Shown here piece by piece: positions 8,778-15,522 of a DNA stretch of 64,000 nt. Made by a program: the position numbers and the translations under genes. The notes below the pieces were generated by a model that worked only from the letters and a program-made list of their open reading frames with translations, ran no database searches and was not told the origin of the DNA. Within the stretch, counting starts at the first letter, position 1. Each line of letters opens with the position of its first letter. The stretch covers positions 4,278,001 to 4,342,000 of the forward strand of contig NZ_CP009922.3 of the NCBI RefSeq assembly GCF_000993785.3, in the 5' to 3' direction. Source of the DNA: Streptomyces xiamenensis (GTDB taxonomy: Bacteria > Actinomycetota > Actinomycetes > Streptomycetales > Streptomycetaceae).

Positions 8778-9580
8778 TGGCGTACGGCATCAGCACCTAC
8801 GCGTACTTCTGGCGCATCTCGCCCCGCGCCCCGCGCCCGCTGACCCTCCCCGAGATGCTGGCCGACACCCACGCCCTGGGCGGCCAGGTCTTCCAGATCT
8901 GCGACTACCCGCTCATCGAGGAGTACGACGCGGCGGCCCTCGCCGACCTGCGGGCCACCGCCGAGGACCTGGGCCTGACCCTGGAACTCGGCACCCGCGG
9001 CGTCCGCACCGAACACCTGGCGCGCTACCTGGAGATCGCCGAGGCCCTCGGCGTCACCCTGGTGCGCTCCATGCTCAACACCGCCGACCACCGGCCGGGC
9101 ACCGACGAGGCGATCGCCCTGCTGCGCCCCGCCGTCGAGCGGTACGCGGCGGCCGGGGTGACGCTGGGCCTGGAGACGTACGAGCAGGTCTCCACCGACG
9201 ACCTGCTCACCGTCGTACGCGGCGTGGACCGCCCCCAGCTGGGCGTCGTCCTCGACCCGGGCAACAGCGTGGCCCGCCTGGAGCGGCCCGTCGACGTCGT
9301 GGCGGCCACCGCCCCGTATGTCGTCAACATCCACGTCAAGGACTTCTCCTTCACCCGCCGCGACGGCTGGGTCGGCTTCACCTACGCCGGCTGCCCGCTG
9401 GGCGAAGGACTCCTGGACTACGACGGCATGATCGCCGCCGTGCGGCCGCACCAGCGCGGCATCAACCAGATCGTCGAACACTGGCTCCCCTGGCAGGACG
9501 AGGGCTTCGACGCCACCGCCCGCATCGAGGAGCGGTGGACCCGGCACAGCATCACCACCCTTTTGAGGAGCGCGTCATGA
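8777..9580 (+). CDS. oiaC: Xylose-isomerase-like TIM barrel, probable 3-oxo-isoapionate decarboxylase
   Basis: A 267-residue AP-endonuclease-2/xylose-isomerase-type barrel. The metal-binding acids and His are in place: Glu in 'VTLGLETYEQ', Asp in 'GVVLDPGNSVA', His in 'VNIHVKDFSF', Glu in 'NQIVEHWLP'. Two members fit this neighbourhood: OiaC, which decarboxylates 3-oxo-isoapionate to L-erythrulose, and EryC, a tetrulose-phosphate racemase of erythritol catabolism. The adjacent oxidoisomerase and the lack of an erythritol kinase or polyol dehydrogenase favour OiaC. It overlaps both neighbours by 1-4 bp. Confidence 0.66.
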   Translation: MAYGISTYAYFWRISPRAPRPLTLPEMLADTHALGGQVFQICDYPLIEEYDAAALADLRATAEDLGLTLELGTRGVRTEHLARYLEIAEALGVTLVRSMLNTADHRPGTDEAIALLRPAVERYAAAGVTLGLETYEQVSTDDLLTVVRGVDRPQLGVVLDPGNSVARLERPVDVVAATAPYVVNIHVKDFSFTRRDGWVGFTYAGCPLGEGLLDYDGMIAAVRPHQRGINQIVEHWLPWQDEGFDATARIEERWTRHSITTLLRSAS

Positions 9581-10440
9581 CCACCGAGACCCCCACCCGT
9601 ACCGTCGCCGTCATCGGGGCCGCCGGCAAGATGGGCCAGCGCGTCTCCAACAACCTCGTGCGCAGCGACTTCCGGGTGCTGTTCAGCGAGGCGTCCCCCA
9701 AGGGCCAGGAGCTCATCACCGGCCTGGGCCGCGAGCTGACCGAGTCCGCCGACGCCGCCGCGCAGGCGGACGTCGTCATCCTGGCCGTCCCGGACGTCGT
9801 CCTGGGCACCGTCTCCGCCGAACTCGTCCCGCTGATGAAGCCGGGCACCATCGTCCTCACCCTGGACCCGGCCGCCGCCTACGCCGGCCTGCTGCACGAG
9901 CGCGAGGACATCCACTACGCGTGCGCGCACCCCTGCCACCCCTCCGTCTTCCTGGAGCGCACCACCAAGGAGGAGTGGCAGGACACCTTCGGCGGGATCG
10001 CCGCCCCGCAGGAGGTCGTGGCCGCGTACGAGGGCGGCGACGCCGCCAAGCAGGAGCTGGCCGAGGCCGTCATCCGCGTCATGTACGCGCCGGTCGTGGA
10101 CGTGCACTGGGTGACGGTCAAGCAGCTCGCCGTCCTGGAGCCGACCCTGGTGGAGACCATCGCCTGCATGGTCGGCGCGCTGCTCACCGAGGCGCTGCAC
10201 GAGACCGTGCACACCGTCGGCGTCCCGGAGAAGGCCGCCCGCGCCATGCTGCTGGGCCACACCCAGGTCGCGCTGGCCAACACCCTCAAGGGCTCCAACC
10301 CGTTCTCGGACGCCTGCCTGATCGCCATGGACTACGGCCGCGAGTCGATCGTCCGTGACGACTGGAAGAAGGTCTTCGAGGACGAGGAACTGGACAAGGT
10401 CATCACGCGGATGCTGAAGATCAAGGACATCAAGCGCTGA
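9577..10440 (+). CDS. apnO: NAD-dependent oxidoisomerase (PGDH C-terminal-domain family), probable D-apionate oxidoisomerase
   Basis: A 287-residue protein with an N-terminal Rossmann fold ('TVAVIGAAGKMGQRVSNNLV') and 'ADVVILAVPDVVLGTVSAEL', followed by the helical C-terminal domain often named phosphogluconate dehydrogenase C-terminal-like. 'CAHPCHPSVF' and 'LAVLEPTLVETIACMVG' lie in the probable active site. D-apionate oxidoisomerases belong to this family and form 3-oxo-isoapionate. The pairing with an OiaC-like barrel and a tetrulose module supports the role; a ketol-acid or phosphogluconate-type dehydrogenase is the alternative. Confidence 0.68.
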   Translation: MTTETPTRTVAVIGAAGKMGQRVSNNLVRSDFRVLFSEASPKGQELITGLGRELTESADAAAQADVVILAVPDVVLGTVSAELVPLMKPGTIVLTLDPAAAYAGLLHEREDIHYACAHPCHPSVFLERTTKEEWQDTFGGIAAPQEVVAAYEGGDAAKQELAEAVIRVMYAPVVDVHWVTVKQLAVLEPTLVETIACMVGALLTEALHETVHTVGVPEKAARAMLLGHTQVALANTLKGSNPFSDACLIAMDYGRESIVRDDWKKVFEDEELDKVITRMLKIKDIKR

Positions 10441-12488
10441 TGACTGCCGAGTTCACCTGGTCCGACCTGGACCGCCGGGCGGTGGACACCGCCCGGATCC
10501 TGGCCGCCGACGCCGTGCAGCACGCGGGTCACGGCCACCCCGGTACGGCGATGACGCTGGCGCCGGCCGCTTACACCCTCTTCCAGAAGGTGATGCGGCA
10601 CGACCCGGCCGACCCCGCGTGGAGTGGCCGCGACCGGTTCGTGCTGTCGGCCGGCCACGCCTCGCTGACGCTGTACATCCAGCTGTACCTGGCCGGGTTC
10701 GGCCTGGAACTGGAGGACCTGAAGGCGTTCCGGCGGCACGGCTCCCTGACCCCCGGTCACCCGGAGTACGGGCACACGGCCGGAGTGGAGACCACGACCG
10801 GGCCGCTGGGGCAGGGCGTCGCGAACGCGGTGGGCATGGCCATGGCCGCCCGCTACGAGCGCGGCCTGTTCGACCCGGAGACGCCGTTCGGTGCTTCCCC
10901 GTTCGACCACTACATCTACGCGATCGCGGGCGACGGCTGCCTCCAGGAGGGCATCGCGGCGGAGGCGTCCTCGCTCGCCGGGCACCAGAAGCTCGGCAAC
11001 CTGATCATGCTGTGGGACGACAACCACATCTCGATCGAGGGCGACACCGTCACCGCCGTCTCCGAGGACACCGAACTGCGCTACGCGGCGTACGGCTGGC
11101 ACGTGCAGCGCGTGGAGCCGCGGGAGAACGGGGACCTGGACCCCGCCGCGCTGTACGAGGCCATCCGCGCCGCGCAGGCCGTCACCGACCGGCCCTCGCT
11201 GATCGCGCTGCGCACCATCATCGCCTGGCCCGCGCCGAACGCCCAGAACACCGAGGCCGCGCACGGCGCCGCGCTGGGCGCGGCGGAGGTCGCGGCCACC
11301 AAGCGAGTGCTGGGCTTCGACCCCGAGCGGTCCTTCGAGGTCGCGGACGAGGTGATCGCGCACGCGCGCGGCGCCGTCGCGCGGGGCCGCGAGCAGCGGC
11401 TGGCCTGGGAGAAGGACCTCGCCGCCTGGCGCACGGCGCAGCCGGAGCGGGCGGCGGAGTTCGACCGCGTCACGGCGGGCGACCTTCCGCAGGGCTGGGA
11501 ATCCGCACTCCCGGCCTTCGAGGTGGGCGGCAAGATCGCCACCCGCGCGGCGTCCGGTGCCGTACTGAAGGCGCTGGGTCCGGTGATCCCCGAACTGTGG
11601 GGCGGCTCCGCCGATCTCGCCGGCTCGAACAACACGACGATCGACGCCGGTTCGTCCTTCCTCCCGGCGGGCAACCCGCTGCCGCAGGCCGACCCGTACG
11701 GCCGCACCATCCACTTCGGCATCCGCGAGCACGCCATGGCGGCTGCGCTGAACGGGATCGCGCTGCACGGCAACACCCGCGCGTACGGCGGCACCTTCCT
11801 GGTGTTCTCCGACTACATGCGCAACGCGGTACGGATGTCCGCGCTCATGGGGCTGCCGGTCACCTACGTGTGGACGCACGACTCCATCGGCCTCGGCGAG
11901 GACGGCCCCACCCACCAGCCGGTGGAACACCTCGCCTCGCTGCGGGCCATCCCCGGCCTGAACGTGGTCCGCCCGGCCGACGCCCACGAGACGGCGATCG
12001 CCTGGCGCGAGGCCCTGCGCCGGGGCACCCCACACGGGCTGGCGCTGAGCCGCCAGGGCCTGCCGGTGTACGCGCCGAACGAGGACGCGGCCCGCGGCGG
12101 TTACGTCCACACCGAGGCGAGCGGCGGCACGCCGCAGGTGGTGCTGATCGCCACCGGCTCCGAGGTCCAGCTGGCGGTCGCCGCCCGCGACCTGCTGGAG
12201 GCCCGGGGCACCGCCACCCGCGTGGTGTCGATGCCGTGCGTGGAGTGGTTCGAGGAACAGGACCGCGCCTACCGGAACGCGGTGCTGCCCCCGGCGGTAC
12301 GGGCGAGGGTCGCGGTCGAGGCGGGCATCGGCCTGACCTGGCACCGGTACACGGGTGACGCGGGACGGATCGTCTCCCTGGAGCACTTCGGTGCCTCGGC
12401 GGACGGCGCGATCCTGTTCCGCGAATACGGCTTCACGGCGGAGGCCGTGGCCGAGGCGGCACGGGAGTCCCTCGCCGACACCCACTGA
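10440..12488 (+). CDS. tkt: Transketolase, operon-borne paralogue
   Basis: A 682-residue full-length transketolase in the family's usual domain order. The thiamine-diphosphate motif 'IYAIAGDGCLQEGIAAEAS' is near residue 160; the Pyr domain has 'IHFGIREHAMAAALNGIALH' and 'SIGLGEDGPTHQPVEHLASLR'; a C-terminal domain follows. It closes the operon through a 1-bp stop/start overlap and is followed by a strong hairpin. In this context it would move erythrose 4-phosphate into the pentose phosphate pathway. A second, housekeeping tkt is expected elsewhere in the genome but cannot be seen here. Confidence 0.93.
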   Translation: MTAEFTWSDLDRRAVDTARILAADAVQHAGHGHPGTAMTLAPAAYTLFQKVMRHDPADPAWSGRDRFVLSAGHASLTLYIQLYLAGFGLELEDLKAFRRHGSLTPGHPEYGHTAGVETTTGPLGQGVANAVGMAMAARYERGLFDPETPFGASPFDHYIYAIAGDGCLQEGIAAEASSLAGHQKLGNLIMLWDDNHISIEGDTVTAVSEDTELRYAAYGWHVQRVEPRENGDLDPAALYEAIRAAQAVTDRPSLIALRTIIAWPAPNAQNTEAAHGAALGAAEVAATKRVLGFDPERSFEVADEVIAHARGAVARGREQRLAWEKDLAAWRTAQPERAAEFDRVTAGDLPQGWESALPAFEVGGKIATRAASGAVLKALGPVIPELWGGSADLAGSNNTTIDAGSSFLPAGNPLPQADPYGRTIHFGIREHAMAAALNGIALHGNTRAYGGTFLVFSDYMRNAVRMSALMGLPVTYVWTHDSIGLGEDGPTHQPVEHLASLRAIPGLNVVRPADAHETAIAWREALRRGTPHGLALSRQGLPVYAPNEDAARGGYVHTEASGGTPQVVLIATGSEVQLAVAARDLLEARGTATRVVSMPCVEWFEEQDRAYRNAVLPPAVRARVAVEAGIGLTWHRYTGDAGRIVSLEHFGASADGAILFREYGFTAEAVAEAARESLADTH

Positions 12489-12493
12489 GAACC

Positions 12494-12536
12494 CCGGGCG
12501 CCCGCGCACCGCGTCCCTCGCTGCGCGGGCGCCCGG
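12494..12536 (+). terminator. Strong intrinsic hairpin ending the catabolic operon
   Basis: A perfect 15-bp G/C-rich inverted repeat (12494-12508 with 12522-12536) with a 13-nt loop starts six bases after the transketolase stop codon. There is no U-tract, as is common in Streptomyces. The position and stem length make a terminator very likely. Confidence 0.85.
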
Positions 12537-12802
12537 TCCAACCTCCGGACAGGAACACGATCGCGTCGATCACCTGCCGGTGTCCCCTTCCCCCCGCACT
12601 CCGCCGAGACATCCGGCCCCCACGCCTCCGCCCAGCCGCTGCCAGGCTTCCGTCGTTCTCGGAGCTACTGCCTCTCTCCAACCGGGCCGGCGCATACCAC
12701 GGAGAAAGGCCATCCAGGCGGCCGTCGGAACTTCTGGGAGAAGACCGCGCGGGCCCCGGCCCCTTCCGGCCGCACCCGGCTGATCCGGCCTGCGCGGCTG
12801 CC
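12537..12802. other. Intergenic stretch without a recognisable gene
   Basis: Between the operon terminator and the PadR stop codon there is no open frame with convincing codon bias or similarity to a known family. Short open frames on both strands are Pro/Arg/Gly-rich and look random. No RNA gene or repeat was recognised. Confidence 0.5.
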
Positions 12803-13750
12803 TCACCGCGTGCTGTCGCGGCCCGCGTCCGAGTGGCGCAGCAGGGACAGCACTTCGGTGGCTGTGTCCGCCAGGCGGGTGCGGGCGGTGGCCAGTTGGG
12901 TCTGGGTGACGCCGTGGTCGCGGGCCGCGTCGCGGATGTCGTCGCGGAACTTGTCCAGCAGGCGTTCCAGTTCGCGGGCCGGGTCCGCGACGTGTGCCGG
13001 TTCGGTGCGCTCCGCGCCGCTCTCCCGGCTCTGTGTGCGCTGTGCGCTCTCGGCGCTGTCGGCGTGCTCGGTGGGCCCGGAGGGCGCTTCGTGGCCGCCC
13101 ATCCAGGGGGTGCGCCCGGTGGAGAAGCCGTGGCCCCAGCCGTTCAGTCCGTGGCTCAGGCCGTCGAGGCCCACCCGGACCGCGCCCTGCCAGTCGCCGG
13201 CCGCCGCGTGCGAGCGGACCTGTTCCTGGAGGCGCTGGGCGGCCTGTTCGAACTCGGTGCGGACCTCCTCGCGCGCCTGCTTGGCCTCCCGGCGGGCCCG
13301 GCGGGCCTCGTCCCGCCAGCCCGCCGCGCTGCCCGCGCCGGCGCCCGCGCCCGCACCGGCCCCCCTCGCTCGGGCCGTGGCCTGCCGCATCTCCTGCCGC
13401 AGGTCGTGCGCCGAGCCGCTGACGTCCTCCCGGATGCCGTCCGCCAGCGCGGTCAGCGAGGCGTTGATCTCGCGCTCCAGCGCGGCCAGTTCGTCGGCCC
13501 GGTCCGCCAGTTCCCGGCGGCCCTCCCCCGTCAGGGAGTAGACCTTGCGTCCGCCCTCCTCGGTGTGGGTGACCAGGCCCTCGGCCGCCAGCTTCGCCAG
13601 GCGCGGGTACACGGTGCCGGCGGAGGGGGCGTACCGGCCCTGGAACCGTTCCTCCAGCAGCCGGATGACCTCGTAGCCGTGCCGGGGTGATTCGTCGAGC
13701 AGCTTGAGCAGGTACAGCCGCAGGCGGCCGTGACCGAAGACGGGGGGCAT
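12803..13750 (-). CDS. PadR family transcriptional regulator with long C-terminal region
   Basis: A 315-residue protein. The N-terminal winged helix has the PadR signature 'LRLYLLKLLDESPRHGYEVI' and 'APSAGTVYPRLAKLAAEGLV'. The rest is unusually long for PadR: a helical, charged region with an Ala-Gly repeat near residues 128-140 and a likely coiled coil, then a helical C-terminus. It lies 11 bp downstream of the DUF4097 gene in the same direction, so the two are probably co-transcribed and the regulator probably autoregulates through the inverted repeat upstream of DUF4097. Confidence 0.9.
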   Translation of the reverse strand: MPPVFGHGRLRLYLLKLLDESPRHGYEVIRLLEERFQGRYAPSAGTVYPRLAKLAAEGLVTHTEEGGRKVYSLTGEGRRELADRADELAALEREINASLTALADGIREDVSGSAHDLRQEMRQATARARGAGAGAGAGAGSAAGWRDEARRARREAKQAREEVRTEFEQAAQRLQEQVRSHAAAGDWQGAVRVGLDGLSHGLNGWGHGFSTGRTPWMGGHEAPSGPTEHADSAESAQRTQSRESGAERTEPAHVADPARELERLLDKFRDDIRDAARDHGVTQTQLATARTRLADTATEVLSLLRHSDAGRDSTR

Positions 13751-13761
13751 GAGGGGGTCCT

Positions 13762-14640
13762 TTACGCGGGGAAAGCCGAAGCGGGGGCGGGGGAGGGGCC
13801 CTGTTCGTGGACGCCGGGGGGACGGCGCAGCACGGTGATGGCGCCGGAGACGGTACTGCACGTCAGCCGCCCGCCGCCGGAGCCGAGGACGCCGGTGAGC
13901 TGCTTGGGGCCCCAGAGGCCGTGGGACGACAGCTCGGGGAAGGCGCTGGAGACGGCCCCGCTCACGGTGTTCCCGGCGACCGCGGCGTTGATGTGGTCGG
14001 GCAGCCGCAGGGCCACGTCGCCCGAGACCGAGGTGATGGTGATGTCGGCGAGGTCGCCGGGCGGGGCGAGGTCCAGGGTCAGTTCGCCGCTGACGGTGTC
14101 GGCGCGCAGCGAGGCGCCGCGGCCCTCCACCACCGTCAGTCCGCCCGAGACCGAGGTGAAGGCGAGGGGGCCGCCGAGCGACTGGGCCTCCACGCGCCCC
14201 GACACGGTGTCGGCGGTCACGGCGCCGGCCAGGCCGACCAGGGTGGTCTGCCCGGTGACGCCGCGCACCTCGGCGTCGGTGGTGAGGCCGCTGACGACGG
14301 CCGCCGCGCTCACGGTGCCGGCGGAGAGCCGGCAGTCGGCCGGCACCCTGATCGACACCACGGCCTCGCGCCTCATCAGCTTCCGGGGCCGCTTCGGCCA
14401 GCCTTTGAGGAAGCTCTGCCAGGGCAGGTCCTCGTAGCCGACGGTCAGCAGTCCGCCCTCCTGTTCGACGATCAGCGGCTCGCCCCGGACGTCGGTGATC
14501 TCCACCTCGGCGGTGGGGTCGCTCGTCCCCACCACGTTGACGGTGCCGCCGACGAGGCGGACGCGCAGCTCGCGGACGGGGTGCTCCTCGAAGGTGAGGG
14601 TCTGCGCACCGGAGACCTCCCACCGGGATGTGGCGGCCAT
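13762..14640 (-). CDS. DUF4097 family beta-repeat protein (putative adhesin fold)
   Basis: A 292-residue protein built of repeated beta-strand units of the form 'G-x-L-x-x-x-T-V-S-G-x-V', typical of DUF4097 (right-handed beta-helix-like). No signal peptide or membrane segment is visible, so it is probably cytoplasmic. The ATG at 14640 is preferred over that at 14661 because GGAGG lies 5-10 bases upstream of it. DUF4097 genes are frequently adjacent to PadR regulators in actinobacteria. The function is not established. Confidence 0.85.
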   Translation of the reverse strand: MAATSRWEVSGAQTLTFEEHPVRELRVRLVGGTVNVVGTSDPTAEVEITDVRGEPLIVEQEGGLLTVGYEDLPWQSFLKGWPKRPRKLMRREAVVSIRVPADCRLSAGTVSAAAVVSGLTTDAEVRGVTGQTTLVGLAGAVTADTVSGRVEAQSLGGPLAFTSVSGGLTVVEGRGASLRADTVSGELTLDLAPPGDLADITITSVSGDVALRLPDHINAAVAGNTVSGAVSSAFPELSSHGLWGPKQLTGVLGSGGGRLTCSTVSGAITVLRRPPGVHEQGPSPAPASAFPA

Positions 14641-14670
14641 GGGCTCTCCTCCATGCATCACGGCGCACGA

Positions 14671-14707
14671 CGATATATCGTGTCGCTACTCCAGACACGA
14701 TATATCG
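14671..14707. promoter_or_regulatory. Perfect 14-bp inverted repeat, probable PadR operator
   Basis: CGATATATCGTGTC (14671-14684) and its exact reverse complement (14694-14707) are separated by 9 bp. Each arm also contains the self-complementary decamer CGATATATCG, so the site offers two stacked palindromes. It lies 31 bp upstream of the DUF4097 start, is very A/T-rich for the region, and suits binding of two PadR dimers. The assignment to this regulator rests on position. Confidence 0.6.
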
Positions 14708-14781
14708 CGTTGAGGGGAAGTCAAGACCTGTCGCGAGACACCACCCGGTTCAGCGACCCGTCCGCGCCCGCGCCCGCCGGC

Positions 14782-14964
14782 TCACTCGTCCTCGTCCTCG
14801 TCGTCCAGCCGGGCCAGCCACGTCGCCAGCCGCTCCACCGGCACCTCGAAGTCCGGGTTCAGATCGGTGAACGTCCGCAACTGCTCGGCCAGCCACTCGA
14901 AGCTGACCTCCTCCTCGCCGCGCCGCCGCGCCAGCTCCTCGATGCCCCGGTCGGTGAAGTACAC
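14782..14964 (-). CDS. DUF6104 family small protein
   Basis: A 60-residue protein from a GTG at 14964 that is preceded by GGAG with 5-nt spacing. The sequence ('YFTDRGIEELARRRGEEEVS', 'FEWLAEQLRTFTDLNPDFEV', 'PVERLATWLARLDDEDEDE') matches DUF6104, a small acidic protein conserved in Streptomyces with no known function. The reading frame stays open far upstream, but that extension is an antisense shadow of the Trypco1 gene. Confidence 0.82.
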   Translation of the reverse strand: MYFTDRGIEELARRRGEEEVSFEWLAEQLRTFTDLNPDFEVPVERLATWLARLDDEDEDE

Positions 14965-14974
14965 GCCCACTCCA

Positions 14975-15012
14975 GTGAGAGAAAGAAAGAAGACAAGAAA
15001 AACCGAACGAAA
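14975..15012. other. A-rich purine tract upstream of DUF6104
   Basis: On the plus strand this stretch is almost pure purine, mostly GAAA/AAGA units, within a region otherwise above 70% G+C. It is the 5' untranslated region or promoter of DUF6104, read as a pyrimidine-rich leader on the minus strand. It could be a structural or regulatory element; no known motif was recognised. Confidence 0.4.
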
Positions 15013-15111
15013 CCACCAGGATAGGCGGGCTTTCCCAAGCCACTCGCGCCTGTCGGTGGGGGCCGCTAACCTGCAAGGCACCAGCAGTCGCGAGCGACCA
15101 CGGGGGCCTCG

Positions 15112-15522
15112 ATGAGCAACGGCATCACCGAGATCAGCCTGCCGGACGGCACCCCCGTCCTGGCCCGCGTCTCCGGCCTCGAGGAGCTGCACCGCCCCAC
15201 CGCGCCCGGCGGCTACACCGACACCGGCTACGTCGACACCGGCATCGCCGACCGCGCCGCCGCCCAGCTCGACAGCCTGCGCGGCCTCATCGGCGGCGTC
15301 GCCGCCTCCCTCGCCGAAGGACTGCGCGGCGTGCGCCCCGACGAGGTCTCCGTCACCTTCGGCGTCGAACTCACCGCCCGCGCCGGAAAGATCGTCGGGC
15401 TGCTCGCCGACGGCGAGACCAAGGGCTCCCTCACCGTCACCCTGTCCTGGCACGGCACCCCGCCCGCCGGCCCCGAGCCCGCCCCCGTACCGCCCGCCCG
15501 GCGCCAGGGCGAGGCCCCATGA
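15112..15522 (+). CDS. CU044_2847 family protein (trypsin-co-occurring domain, Trypco1)
   Basis: A 136-residue protein. The region 'VRPDEVSVTFGVELTARAGKIVGLLADGETKGSLTVTLSW' (taken in parts) is the hallmark of the CU044_2847/Trypco1 family: a small beta-rich domain that co-occurs with trypsin-like effectors in vWA-MoxR conflict systems. A short Pro-rich tail follows. The stop overlaps the next ATG by 4 bp, so it is translationally coupled to the trypsin-VMAP gene. Its role, perhaps as a regulatory or substrate partner of the protease, is inferred. Confidence 0.8.
   Translation: MSNGITEISLPDGTPVLARVSGLEELHRPTAPGGYTDTGYVDTGIADRAAAQLDSLRGLIGGVAASLAEGLRGVRPDEVSVTFGVELTARAGKIVGLLADGETKGSLTVTLSWHGTPPAGPEPAPVPPARRQGEAP

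Noticed and set aside
4408..12488. Erythritol or threitol utilisation operon
   Set aside because: The kinase and isomerases fit, but there is no polyol dehydrogenase, erythritol kinase or polyol ABC transporter, and the oxidoisomerase would be unexplained. It is kept as an alternative for single genes only.
10332..12509. 725-residue antisense open frame over the transketolase gene
   Set aside because: Its composition (Arg, Gly, Val, His-rich) is typical of a shadow frame in G/C-rich DNA. The plus strand holds a full transketolase.
12570..12806. Small minus-strand ORF after the catabolic operon
   Set aside because: Pro/Arg/Gly-rich sequence without codon bias, Shine-Dalgarno or family resemblance.
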